A stretch of 64,000 nucleotides of DNA from positions 310,001-374,000 of the forward strand of contig JAGPYM010000024.1 of the NCBI GenBank assembly GCA_020736575.1, read 5' to 3'. The notes beneath the pieces were generated by a model. That model saw only the letters and a program-made list of their open reading frames with translations, had not been told where the DNA came from and made no database searches. Shown here piece after piece: positions 1 to 9,640 of this stretch; position 1 is the first letter of the stretch, and each line of letters starts with the position of its first letter. Origin of the DNA: Thelonectria olida. Taxonomy: Eukaryota > Ascomycota > Sordariomycetes > Hypocreales > Nectriaceae. Position numbers and translations under genes: made by a program.

Positions 1-1068
1 TATACTCCAATAGAATCTCTTCACCTCACTCGCCCGTGAGTCACTTCAGTGATATAGTATCTTAACTTCGACCCAGGAGACTCAAACCATGGTCGGCCGA
101 AGAGTCCGCGATTCTCATCAGCCTCCGGAATAATGGAATGAAATGGAGGGAGATCGCTAAACATTTTCCCAGCCGAGGAGTCCCGAGCTGCAGGCTTCGC
201 TATCTTAGATTTCATAACAAACCTGTCGTTGGACCCGAACCATGGTCGGCCGAAGAGGTCGCGACTCTCATCGACCTCCGGAAGAAAGGAATGAAATGGA
301 AGGAGATCGCTATATATTTTCCCAGCCGAGGAGTCCAGAGCTGCAAGCTTCGCTATCATTAGTAAGTATAATTATTTACACACATTAGATCCATGCCTCT
401 AGATTCCTACACAAGGTTAAGCTAACTTTGCTTGTAGCCAGATTAAAAAGCCCAACACTACAATATCCAATACTACGATCTCGGAAGATGATACTACGAT
501 CTCGGAAGATGATACTACGATCTCGCAAGATGATACTACGATCTCGAAAGATGATACTACGATCTCGCAAGATGATACTACGATCTCGAAAGATGATACT
601 ACGATCTCGCAAGATGATACTACGATCTCGCAAGATGATACTACGATCTCGAAAGATGATACTACAATCTCGCAAGATGATACTACGATTTCGATTCTGA
701 GTTTATTCAATCCTGCCCAGAACCAAAGACATAATACTACAATCTCAGTTCTGAGTTTACTCAATCCTGATACTACGATCTCGATTCTAAGTTTACTCAA
801 TCCTAATACTACGATTTCGATTCTGAGTTTACTCAATCCTGTCCAGAACCAAGAAGATGTCGAAGAAGATATCGATAAGTATTGTCACTCTTGTCTAAAT
901 GCAGTCCTAACCAGAGCATCGGTTCATCCCCCAACCCCATCTCCCCGATCCATAAGCTTTCCAGAGGCGGATAAGAAGATGCAAGCGTATCTGAAAATGA
1001 TGGGGGACTGGCTTGTCCGGTCGAATGAGCAAGCGGAGCGGATAACCAGCAGTGCCTCGTATGCCTAG
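1..1068 (+). CDS. Myb/SANT-repeat protein with minisatellite-encoded tail (5' end outside window)
   Basis: Inferred exons are <1-35, 77-361 and 438-1068. The intron at 362-437 has donor GTAAGT, branch GCTAAC and acceptor TAG, and joins the frames exactly; the upstream one (36-76, GTGAGT...CAG, only 41 nt) is less certain. The middle exon encodes two Myb/SANT-like repeats of about 51 residues (PWSAEE...MKW.EIA..FPSRG...C.LRY) that are also close DNA duplicates (153-bp period). The last exon encodes about ten TTIS(E/Q/K)DD heptads, then four 12-residue TTISxLSLLNP units, then a unique acidic C-terminus ending at a TAG at 1066-1068. Myb/SANT modules usually bind DNA or chromatin, so a nuclear role is likely but inferred. 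No start codon lies in the window. Confidence 0.62.
471..680 (+). repeat. 21-bp coding minisatellite, 10 units
   Basis: Ten head-to-tail copies of a 21-bp unit (core TACTACGATCTCG followed by G/C/A AAGATGA) differ at only one or two positions. Because 21 is a multiple of three, each unit adds one heptad TTIS(E/Q/K)DD to the surrounding Myb gene. Copy number is likely to vary between strains. Confidence 0.93.
679..840 (+). repeat. 36-bp coding repeat, 4 units
   Basis: Four copies of a 36-bp unit lie at 679-714, 733-768, 769-804 and 805-840. They combine the 21-bp repeat core with ATTCTGAGTTTACTCAATCC and encode TTISxLSLLNP. An 18-bp insert (GCCCAGAACCAAAGACAT) separates copies 1 and 2, and a near copy of it follows copy 4, so there is a higher-order repeat. 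All units stay in the Myb gene frame. Confidence 0.88.
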
Positions 1069-2844
1069 AGGTAGCTTCAACGTTCGTATCTAAAGGTCAT
1101 ATCTTTAGACTGGTCTCAAGCCGCAACTAGAATGAGGGTACCCTCCGACTCCACAACGGACCGTGTCTTCGGCTGTCACTTTCATCTTCCCACACAACTA
1201 TTCTTCTGCCCCAATCCATCCCAGGAGCACCCAGCCTGACAGAGAGTGTATATAATCTTCAACTCAGCAACAGTCATGTTGACATTGAAATTGGAGAAGA
1301 CATAGGGATTAATAAGGTAATAGCGAGAAACTGGATGACATGCCCTTTGACGAGAAGGCGCAGGAGTCGCACTATTTCCTAGTTTGAGGTTGTGAAATCT
1401 CCATTTGCCTTCTACAGCTAGGCTTACATTGAGGATTTCCCTATCAACTTCAAGCCTTTATCAAGCCAGTGGTCTTCGGGATCGTGTGAACGCTTGAGAA
1501 TCTGTTGTGCTTGCTCCTGGGCATGCGAGCCTCGAAGGGCGGTCTTGAGAGATGTTGCACTCGGTGGCGGGGCCGGAGAAACAATGAAGTGATGACGCTT
1601 GGAATCGTGTTGTCCATGCTGTCACGTGCTCATGTACCCGCTTCGGAGAAGCCTCGGATGTTCGAATAAGGGTGCTCCCGCTCACTGAGAATTAGTCTTT
1701 CTCCAAGAGCTACAGTATCACGCCGGAGCCCAATTCTCCCACACAGAAATCGACTTGTTACTTGATCCCTTGATACTATCCGTTTCGATGAGACCGGCAA
1801 GGAACTCGGAGGTGACCTGCTGCGGACCCGTGAGGGAGGTGATTCGGCACTCACGCTGGAGCGCAACAGCCTCGGCGGCCCAACCCCGCATGTGAACTGA
1901 TGGCGCGTTGCGCTCAATGATGGCCACGACGCGGCGATGTCCCGAAGGAGGAGCTAGGCGATGCGGCTCACTAACGAAGCTTCCGAACAACCTAGATCCA
2001 GCCGCCTCCGCGGAAGAGGTGCAGGCTCCTTTCTTGACGCAGAATCAACTTCGGGGTTCGATATTCTCTCGAGAGATGTTGGGAGCTGCACTGACTGGAT
2101 ATCTGGGGCGGCAAGCCTGTCGTCACCTGCGCCCTCAGCCGAACGCGCCTGCACCCGCGAAGGTGGTGCATCCTCTTCGGAGTGGCCATGATTACGTCCT
2201 CGGATACCAATACTGCAGCGGGCTGTTCGCCGTCTGTCATGATCGTATTCTTTTAGTAATGTCTCGGCGTTGCATGATTCGGAGGAATGAGAGCTCGGCC
2301 GGAACGTGTGTGGCTGAAGCGTTATCACTCCTACACAAGTGGAACTGGCCAACCTCTTAGATGCACTACAAAGACTATAATAATATATTTACAACCATAT
2401 TTTTACATGTTATAGTGACATTGGATTCATTCCCGACAGGTCCATTCAGTCAAAACAGTGCCCCAGAAGAAAAAGCTCGGTCATGCCTGCCGCCTTGAGA
2501 TAGCCTGTGGCTCAACAGCCTGCCGTGGGGGACTCTGAGAATTGCGCATCTCTGCCGGCAAAGTTAATTGCGGTGCATGCGCTGTTGTGTCCGGGTCTGG
2601 AACCTCTGGGGTTGGGCTCGGCGCAGGAGAGCTACCAGAGTGAGATGAAGAAACCGATGAAAGTGGGAAATAAGATGACGACATTGGGGAAATGCCCGGA
2701 GTCGTACTTGGAGAAGACCAGGGAGCGTTGGTGGTGCCCTTACGGGTGTTTGACGTAGAGTCTAGCTTGTTGGGATTGAGGACTTGGTTTTCTGGCGAAG
2801 AGAAAGATGAGATTCTCTGAAGCAGGCCACGCTCCGATTCGTAG
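1069..2844. other. No recognisable gene
   Basis: Short open frames occur on both strands (for example 1908-2360 on + and 1718-1990 on -), but they overlap each other antisense and show no known domain. Nothing here can be supported as a gene. Confidence 0.5.
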
Positions 2845-3165
2845 GCGCTAGGAACCATCGTCCTGGGGTTCAATGTAGAGAACAACTTTGCAGTTGTAAA
2901 TGGCTTTGAGTTCGAATACACTTACAACCCCACACTGCATCCTGGAACCGACCTGTACTACGACGTCTCCGACATCAACGATGCATTTCCCCGCCAGTTC
3001 TGCGACAACGGCCTGGCGCTGAAGCCGGATCGCCCAGAATGCCCGTTGGTGTTGTGCCTTCCCGATTGCCAGAGGAACTGCTCTGCGGTGTACAACTACG
3101 ACGACGATGATTTCGCCACTCACGGCTGCGATAGCGATACCTCTCTGACGCTCTTTCTGTGCTAA
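2845..3165 (+). pseudogene. BYS1-type antigenic thaumatin-like protein, C-terminal fragment
   Basis: An open frame of 106 codons without a start codon matches the C-terminal two thirds of the fungal BYS1/antigenic thaumatin-like family. Visible family marks are FEYTY, LYYDVSDIN, CPLVLC, the near-terminal DDDFATHGC and the final LTLFLC. Members are small secreted proteins with conserved disulphides. The N-terminal signal peptide and first strands are absent; a stop (TAG at 2842-2844) lies just upstream, and no convincing upstream exon was found. It is either a truncated remnant or the last exon of a gene with an unrecognised first exon. Confidence 0.62.
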
Positions 3166-3579
3166 GAGGGTTGAAAGGGGGAGGGGAGAGATCTGGACGA
3201 GTCAGTCCGTTGAGAGTGTAGGTAGTGTACTGTAACGCCGTGCAATCGAAGGTGTTGTTTCCCGTGTGTCGATTCTTGCGCCCTGTCCATTTCTGTCTCG
3301 TCGTCTCGCCCCACCTGGCGCCTATATTGGATTGGGTTGATCTATGTTGGTCTTCGTTCATCTCCGTTGGAGGGCCGAAAGTGGCCGAACAGCGTGATCG
3401 CCAGTCGCGCGCTCGGGTTGCGTTGGTTAAATAGACCCTATACAGATAGACCGTCCAGGGGGACTCAGTACTCGCTATCCTGCACAAGACACACAACCCG
3501 TGCAGCATTCTATTCATCGCCAGCCGACTGTTCTGCCCAACTCGCGACCCATTGTTTTGAAACTGCCCCTGCCTACACA

Positions 3580-3786
3580 ATGCAACCAAACAACGACAAA
3601 CAGACGAACCCAAGGCGAACGCGCTTGAACCAAGCCGACAAAACGTCCGCAAGCAAACCGCCTCAGCTTTCGCCCATGCCGGATTCGACACTGCGACCGT
3701 TGTACGACAACGTGACGGAGGCATGGGCTGCGATCATGAAGCCTGTGAAGAAGGATTGTGACCAGAGCAACGATGGAAACAAGTAG
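3580..3786 (+). CDS. Small hydrophilic hypothetical protein (68 aa)
   Basis: An ATG at 3580 opens a 68-codon frame rich in N, Q, K, T and P, ending KKDCDQSNDGNK. The start was chosen because the in-frame sequence upstream looks like promoter/leader, with C/A-rich stretches, rather than protein. No signal peptide, membrane segment or known domain is visible. It could be a real small gene or a chance frame. Confidence 0.33.
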   Translation: MQPNNDKQTNPRRTRLNQADKTSASKPPQLSPMPDSTLRPLYDNVTEAWAAIMKPVKKDCDQSNDGNK

Positions 3787-4474
3787 TCAGGAGTCAGGAG
3801 TCAGAAGTCAATTTCCACGAACGGACCCATATGTCCTTTTCAGTCAATTTTAGCGCATCATGACATCTTAACAGAAGCTCACGAGAGCCGTGGGAAAAGG
3901 CTCAATAGCTGGCGCTGCTGCACCATATCATAGACGACTAGTTGGTCAAGTAGGACATTTCCATGTTGATTCCGTCGTGCAACATCATGCCTGGTGACTG
4001 CTGCTGCGTAACACAAGTCGACGTTGACTGCGATGAGTGTGAAGCTAGGGCAAGTCGTTCGTTAGCTGTCGCCTCAATAGAAGACTACAACTCCCCGGAC
4101 GAATCAACAGAGGGCGAACCAAGCGTTACGAGGCTTAGGAGATCAGCAGCGCCATCCCCGGAGCCTAGGGATCACGAGAACAGAGGCGAGTAACTGACAG
4201 CTGGTCCAGCGCGGCAGCAATCCGCGCTCGTGAAGGAGCAGAACAGGCGGCGGTGGATGGCGAGGAAGGGGAGCTCATCTTAGAAGCAGAACCGAGATAT
4301 ATTTTACTTTCAAGGAACCATTCTGTAAGGATGTTACATGGTAACTTATATCCTGCTATTGTGCTATTGCGGCAAGAGAACTGAGAATACTGTCGAGCAC
4401 ATATCGCATACTACCTCAACCTTCTTTTACTGACTATTGTTGCTTCTTCACTGGTTTAGAACTTTAGATGATCC
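3787..4474. other. No recognisable gene
   Basis: A 76-codon frame starts at 3963 on + and contains several cysteines (DCCCVTQVDVDCDEC), but it has no signal peptide and no known domain. I see no other structure. Confidence 0.4.
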
Positions 4475-4711
4475 CTATGGTAGGGTATGAGAGCTTGTGA
4501 GTCGCGACTCTAGCTCCCACGTAGGACCTTCATAGTCTTCCCATCGGGCCGCCAGGTACAAAGTCCCGTCTTCGCACTCGTGGCATCCAATCACCTCCCT
4601 GATCCTCGGTTCCAACTCCTCGTCGCCGATGTAAGGGAGTTGCCGGCACTCCTGCCATGCTCTGAGGCCATGGCCGTCGTCAACGACCCACAGGAGACAG
4701 TCCGAAGGCGG
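4475..4711 (-). pseudogene. Chromodomain-like gene fragment
   Basis: A minus-strand frame without a start codon (open from 4711, TAG at 4477-4475) ends in a chromodomain-like stretch: EVIGCHECEDGTLYLAARWE, then DYEGPTWELESRL. This matches the core pattern of a beta strand, xLxRWE-GY, then TWEPExxL. Chromodomains bind methylated histone tails or occur at the C-terminus of retroelement integrases. The N-terminal side lies in other frames, so this is probably a decayed remnant. Confidence 0.52.
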
Positions 4712-4946
4712 TCAATCCCACAGGCTCGAGTCCAAGTTGGAGACTGTCACACCGTAGAAAGTCCGCTACGACCACGCCACCCCGGCTCTAAGAATGGCCA
4801 GCAGGTCAATCATATCGAAAGGCAGTAATGACTCGTCTTGAGAGCTATTGTTCGATTTGTTAGATGTGTTTTAAATAGATATTCCGGTATTAACAGATAG
4901 GTCAGGCTTCAGGACTGCATTAAATCCGACTCTGAATCCAACTCCC

Positions 4947-5513
4947 TTAATCTTTATCTTTGGCCAGCAGCATCACCACGTGGTTGGCCCCTGAGCGAGA
5001 TATGATATCAATGCTCTCTTGCCAGTTATCAGGATAATATGCCTCCGGATCACATCGTACTCGGGGGTCTTTCTGCAGCGTCTTGTCGTTCGTCCAGGTT
5101 ACCGAGACGAGAGAGTCTTGGGAGCCGAGTGAGCCCGCAAGGATATCATAATATTCGCCCATATAGAATCCAGCGCCGTAGGTTTTCACTTCAACATTAC
5201 AGTAGTGTGATGTTGGAAAGTAGTCGTATTCCCTGTAAATTGCTAATGTCCTTGCTGGTAGCTGAGCGATCAAAATTCTTCGCCGAAGGTCTTCGGTAGA
5301 CAATCGCATATTGTCACTCGTAGGTAGGCGTAGCGCTTGAAGGAACGAATTGATGTGCTTCTCTTGTAGAGATGGAGTGTCGTTGATGATATGTCGCCAA
5401 TGGCGACATACTCGGGCTGAGGTCAAGAGAGTGTGGGGGTCGAGGTTGAGGAGAATCATCCCCAGGAACTCAGGGATCGAAAAGACAGCTTCTTTTGATG
5501 ACATTCTGAACAC
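4947..5513 (-). CDS. F-box protein (188 aa)
   Basis: The N-terminus carries a standard F-box at about residues 10-50: the FSIPEFLGMILLNLDPHTLL stretch, then ARVCRHWRHIINDTPSLQ. This is the Skp1-binding motif of SCF ubiquitin ligase adaptors. The rest (residues 60-188) has no repeat domain I recognise; fungal F-box proteins with short unclassified tails are common. M1 or M4 could be the start; M4 sits directly before the F-box. A TATA-like sequence lies about 70 bp upstream. The frame is intact. Confidence 0.83.
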   Translation of the reverse strand: MFRMSSKEAVFSIPEFLGMILLNLDPHTLLTSARVCRHWRHIINDTPSLQEKHINSFLQALRLPTSDNMRLSTEDLRRRILIAQLPARTLAIYREYDYFPTSHYCNVEVKTYGAGFYMGEYYDILAGSLGSQDSLVSVTWTNDKTLQKDPRVRCDPEAYYPDNWQESIDIISRSGANHVVMLLAKDKD

Positions 5514-5580
5514 ACAGCGCGTGGTCGAAAAGGAAAAAGGTTAAAGTTGAAGTGCATAATGAAGGAGCGAGGCGCGCTCA

Positions 5581-5590
5581 ATTTATAAGA
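5581..5590 (-). promoter_or_regulatory. TATA-like box of the F-box gene
   Basis: On the minus strand this reads TCTTATAAAT, about 70 bp upstream of the F-box start codon, a typical position for a fungal TATA element. Confidence 0.4.
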
Positions 5591-5599
5591 GGACAAGTG

Positions 5600-6214
5600 G
5601 GGCTCATGGATCAATTGACAGTTTCCCCTTGTCCGCTCCTTTCCGCGGCTCCAGTGTTGCCCAGTGGTCGCGGGCCATAGTTGAGATAAGGAGAGCAAGC
5701 CAACTCAGACTGGGAGAACAGAGTCTTCCAGATGCGATGTAATCTGCTGAGATGAAGGTTCATCAAGTTGGGCTCCGGTTGAAGGCTGCGATGGCGACTG
5801 TATGGCTAGATCTTAAAAGGCAGACGCTGAGGCAGTGGCGGTGTGACAGTACCCAAACATCATTATTGCTTCCCTACAAGTGGCCATTCAGGGGATTCAA
5901 GTGATGTGATCATAATGTCACCGGAACTATCATCAATCTTTCCGTTTGCTTCTTGATATCATCATCTTTGACTTTTAGCTCATGGAGAGGATAGCGACGG
6001 GAAACTATCACATAGAGCAGGCACATACTCTCCCAAGCACGCTCACGGACTGGATATCGCCAGCATTCAGAAGTTGCTGTTCCGAAGCCTCAGGGGGGTC
6101 CCAGATGAATTAGGACTCTTGTGATGTGTCATTATTCGCGAAGGTGACAATAAAAGCTGGGCAACTCTATTCCGCAGGTAGCCTGTTCATTATTGGCCTT
6201 TCAAAGTCGGGTTA
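5600..6214. other. Intergenic, nothing recognised
   Basis: No open frame with coding character or repeat is visible on either strand. Confidence 0.5.
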
Positions 6215-6421
6215 CTAAACCAAGTTTTTAGCCGTAGCTTCGGACGTCGCCGTGTCCTGAGATGCAGGAGACGAATCGATGCGAGATGTGGCTGAGCCCT
6301 GCTCAGTTGACGGGTTTTCCGAAGTTGCAACCGCTGATGGGGTTGTATGCATGTCCGATGCTGCCCTGGACTCTCCTTCATCGTGCCGGTGAGTGCACTC
6401 GGCGACGACCCAGTCTCGGTC
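6215..6421 (-). pseudogene. Ser/Thr-rich C-terminal exon or remnant
   Basis: A minus-strand frame of 68 codons runs from just after an in-frame TAA (6424-6422) to a TAG at 6217-6215. It starts RDWVVAECTHRHDEG and then becomes rich in S, T, A, P and E. The composition looks like the disordered tail of a real protein, but there is no start codon. An AG at its 5' edge could be a splice acceptor. No family is recognised. Confidence 0.3.
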
Positions 6422-6711
6422 TTAGTATCAGTACCTAGAGCGCAATGTCGGTGCAGAGCGAGTTGGGTAGGTCGGAAACAGAGATGGGCAGATCAGGGCT
6501 CCGTGAAGCTTATATAATATGGACAGTGAGATAGAGTATGCGTCAGAGTAGGATAGGATTTGCCTTTTGGTTCCCCGTGGTATTAGAATAAATTCTATCT
6601 ATATCCATTTCTCCACCACGAAAAAAACCCTCCCGTAAAGTCTTATGAGATTCTACTTGTGAGCCTAGCTCAAGTTCAGGCATCAAACATCATTGTGCCT
6701 CTGGCGCATTC

Positions 6712-7136
6712 TTGATCTGGCGGAGACATTTAGGGAGCTGCTGGCTCATTAGAGCAGCAAGGTCGCTTGTGATGAACAATTCCTTAATGGATACGACCAG
6801 GCTAGACTCTATCCTAGCCACGGAAAGGTGGGCTAGGGAAGCTACTATTATGCTACTCGCTCCATTGAGGCTGGCAGTTCAGCCTGGACTGGGTAAGTGT
6901 ATTCTCATGGCACTAGTGGAAATGAATCTGAGGAGATGGTTCTGGAAGTCGTCTTCCGGCCTTCTACTGTTGATGGGTCAGCTGAAGAACCTGAGAGGCT
7001 CAGAGGTAAGATGTCGGCCGCGCAAACATCGCTCTTTGTCGCATATCACATTCCACTATGCTCTACCGAGCCGTGCGAAACGCAGCCCTTACCTAGGGGT
7101 CGTGTATCCGGTTTCACATCCGGCTTGTCTCATTAA
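6712..7136 (+). pseudogene. Decayed coding-like frames
   Basis: Two stretches with protein-like composition lie in different frames, the second containing GNESEEMVLEVVFRPSTVDG. They are broken by in-frame stops and flanked by GTAAGTGT and GTAAGATG, which could be old splice donors. No family is recognised. Confidence 0.25.
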
Positions 7137-7341
7137 GGACTCCAATCCTAACGATATGAGCTTAAATAGCTGTGCCCGAACACATGGTTGTTCAATTTCT
7201 TTTGTTCTTTAGATAACTCTCATCAATTGACTGGTGCCATTAATGATAGCCAATTGTCTGACACTCTTCGAGAGAAAGGGGGTCGGTTATCTCAGCAGCT
7301 CGACGGGGTTATAATCTTCCGAGGTTCAGCCCCACTGTCTC

Positions 7342-7386
7342 AGTGCTCTCACCCCAAGTGCTCTCGCCCCAAGTGCTCTCGCCCCA
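7342..7386 (+). repeat. 15-bp tandem repeat, 3 units
   Basis: AGTGCTCTC(A/G)CCCCA is repeated three times head to tail with one substitution. Confidence 0.85.
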
Positions 7387-7544
7387 ATCTCACGCAAGTC
7401 CGCCCTATGAGCTAGACCTGACCTGAGACGTCTATTGTACCTTTTCAGATAAGCGGGAAGGCGCGGCTAATGTGACGGACGGTGACGAAAAACCTTAAGT
7501 CATTTACCGCCGGCCGCTTTGCCACGCACGCACCTGAGGCCTTC

Positions 7545-8009
7545 TTACCATCGCAGGGTCGGAATGGCATACCTCTCAACCCACTCGGTGCACTTCCAGA
7601 GAGGTTGGCGGTCCTCCCCAGGTTCGTAGAAAACGTATTGATATTCGCTGATTTTCTCCTTGAAAGCCTCCACCCGGCCATGCTTGGGGTTTGAGGCCTT
7701 CTGTTGGGGTGGAGTGGGCAGTGAGCTGAGAACCGAATTCCGCAGTCCTGGGTGGGCGTCGGAGTGGGTGTAACCCAGTAGTTCCTGGGAGTGGAAAGAC
7801 CGCGAGACCGCCGGATTTTCCGTCTTCTTTCTCTCGTAAGTCATTCCGTCTCTGGAAGTGATGTCACCGATAACATGGTAGAGGGTACCGGAGCCGTTCT
7901 TCTTGGTTTGGACGAGTATGGCGTGGTGAAGGCGGTCGGGAGGCATGTGAGGGTCAGGAAGGGCAATAGTGTATTTGACCTTGTGTACAGGATACCATTT
8001 TGGAGCCAT
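7545..8009 (-). CDS. Conserved fungal hypothetical protein (154 aa)
   Basis: An intact frame starts MAPKWYPVHK; this ATG was preferred over one 26 codons upstream because similar fungal proteins, as I recall them, start with M-x-P-K-W. It resembles a small uncharacterised Pezizomycotina family whose members carry GSGTLYHVIGDITS in the middle, F/P-T-P-P-x-Q-K-A further on and end near YEPGE...PLWKCTEW. No membrane segment or catalytic motif is evident. Function unknown. Confidence 0.58.
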   Translation of the reverse strand: MAPKWYPVHKVKYTIALPDPHMPPDRLHHAILVQTKKNGSGTLYHVIGDITSRDGMTYERKKTENPAVSRSFHSQELLGYTHSDAHPGLRNSVLSSLPTPPQQKASNPKHGRVEAFKEKISEYQYVFYEPGEDRQPLWKCTEWVERYAIPTLRW

Positions 8010-8087
8010 AGTGACAGAAGCTATAGAGGTCAGAGATACTAATAATGAAGTTGTCTTGGTAGCCTTGAATTTTACTAACCCACTCAC

Positions 8088-9372
8088 ACCCTATACCGAA
8101 CGCCCCGTGTCATGAAAGCGGACATCGCTTCAGCCGCCGTAGATAGGACACTGAACACTTGAAGAATAGCCTTCAAGCTAGTTCGCTGACAACGCTACTA
8201 AACCACGGGAAAACGCAGAGAGCAACGGAGCAGAAAGGAAAGCACAATTAAGGAACAGATGCAGTATGGGCTTCGGGAGACAGGTTATAATTCGGACAAT
8301 ACAAGGCAAGGCACAGTATGGGTTTGAGGAAATGCGGACACAACTTGGGCAGTGTATGGCACGGCATGGGCTTGAGGAGACAAGGACAAAAAGCCGCCGG
8401 GCGTAATAAATTGTATTGTATTGTAGTAGAGTGCAGTGTGCTGCGCGTACATATGACGCTGAAGTTGCTTGACAATGTGTTTGCAGCTGTGCTTATTACT
8501 GTACTGTAGTACTCGTCAGACTGGTCTCTCTATATAGTGTGGTAATCCTAAAAACTGCTCGAGGTATCCATTAATTGACTCTCTGCACTTGGTACATTAG
8601 CACATCGCGGAATCTGGGTGACGATAATCAATGAAGGTGAGTAATGTCTCACTTGCGCGCGCAGGCAGGATATGTGTGCCCCGTCCAATTTTGGACATGG
8701 CAAACTACAACTCATGACTTACAGTGTGTACAGTACTGCATTGTGGTATGTACTGTATGTACATATATAGTTACCGTATTATTACAGTATATGTTAGATT
8801 GACACCTATGTGCGGTTAGAGAGGCAGCCACACTTACTACAACGATATTTGTGGCTTGTGGCGGCGTAGGTATGGGAAATGGACGGACGCCCCCGCACGA
8901 AGAGCAGCAAGCAAGACAAGGGATGATCAAGACCTCAATCAATAAGATCATCAGTTTCTACTCCATAATCCATTGAATTCACCCCATCGTATGCTCAAGA
9001 TACCCACCGCGTATCCAACAGTATATGTATTAGAAGGCTTTGATCGGCTATGTTCACTCAGTCTAAATAACCCTATGCGATCATAAATGGATTATGTACC
9101 ATCCCGGTAACTTATTTAGTGTGGCTCTTACTGTGTATGCAGTTATGTAGAAGCATATGCACACTATTGTCCTCTTTGCACTTAGTCTCCATCTTTTAAG
9201 CTTGAAGAGGAGGCTCTAGGATACAAAATTCCACGTCATGAAATTCCAAAAGGGGAAAAATGGACCACAAATTGCGCCTGCAAACGCACGTTCTGACCGT
9301 TACCGGACGAGCGATCAAGTAGATCTTAGTATATACAAGTATACAGCTTGTGGGGAGCCTACTGTACGGTAT
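8088..9372. other. Intergenic; weak direct repeats at 8260-8390
   Basis: Around 8260-8390 three imperfect segments of about 50 bp share CAGTATGGG(C/T)TT(C/G)(A/G)GG-like starts and GACA-rich continuations. The rest (8400-9370) shows nothing I can support. Confidence 0.35.
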
Positions 9373-9463
9373 TTATATAGGGGATAGTTTTATTGGGGTT
9401 GCCTCACGTGATGACCACACTGCAGAATAGGCTCCCCGCCTTGGAGGGCTTACTGAGGGGTTC
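9373..9463 (+). mobile_element. Tc1-like fragment, left part (split by the copia insertion)
   Basis: The sequence GATAGTTTTATTGGGGTTGC and onward closely matches, in reverse orientation, the 5' end of the Tc1 relic near 30.57 kb. The match continues without a gap on the far side of the copia element at 15012. It encodes the N-terminal HTH region of the transposase. Confidence 0.72.
9459..9463. repeat. Target-site duplication, left copy
   Basis: GGTTC directly precedes the left LTR; the same five bases follow the right LTR at 15012-15016. Confidence 0.9.
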
Positions 9464-9614
9464 TGTCAGACAGTACGTGTATTCGGTCCATTGATCCAAA
9501 TCAGTGTATTCATGTTGTGTGTTCTCGTTAAGTGTCTGCCCCTGAAAGATCTGCTGTTCATCATAAGACCCTTGACGCGCACGTGACACCCCAGCATATG
9601 CCTTCTGTTCAACA
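9464..9614 (-). repeat. 3' LTR of the copia element
   Basis: 151 bp; on + it begins TGTCAGACAG and ends CTGTTCAACA. It appears identical to the copy at 14861-15011. Confidence 0.95.
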
Positions 9615-9624
9615 CACCCCCCCA
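9615..9624 (-). other. Polypurine tract
   Basis: On the minus strand TGGGGGGGTG abuts the start of the 3' LTR, the expected position and composition of the plus-strand primer. Confidence 0.7.
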
Positions 9625-9640
9625 GACTGGCCAGTATGGC

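Noticed and set aside
471..680. Regular repeats that could suggest a CRISPR-like array
   Set aside because: There are no spacers; units are head to tail and coding, and the genome is eukaryotic.
385..836. Minus- and plus-strand frames over the 21-bp repeat (RDRSII, SSCEIVV, RSRKMIL repeats)
   Set aside because: They are alternative readings of the minisatellite; only the plus frame TTISxDD continues into unique coding sequence and joins the upstream Myb exon.
1908..2360. 150-codon plus frame
   Set aside because: Three other frames overlap it on both strands and no family or structural feature supports it.
2481..2921. 146-codon Ser/Pro/Thr-rich minus frame
   Set aside because: It overlaps the start of the BYS1-like frame antisense and has no domain; low-complexity frames of this length are easily produced by chance in this GC range.
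2975..3724. 249-codon minus frame opposite the BYS1-like fragment and the 3580 gene
   Set aside because: Composition (R/S/C-rich, no domain) is that of an antisense shadow, and it overlaps the better supported plus-strand BYS1-like frame.
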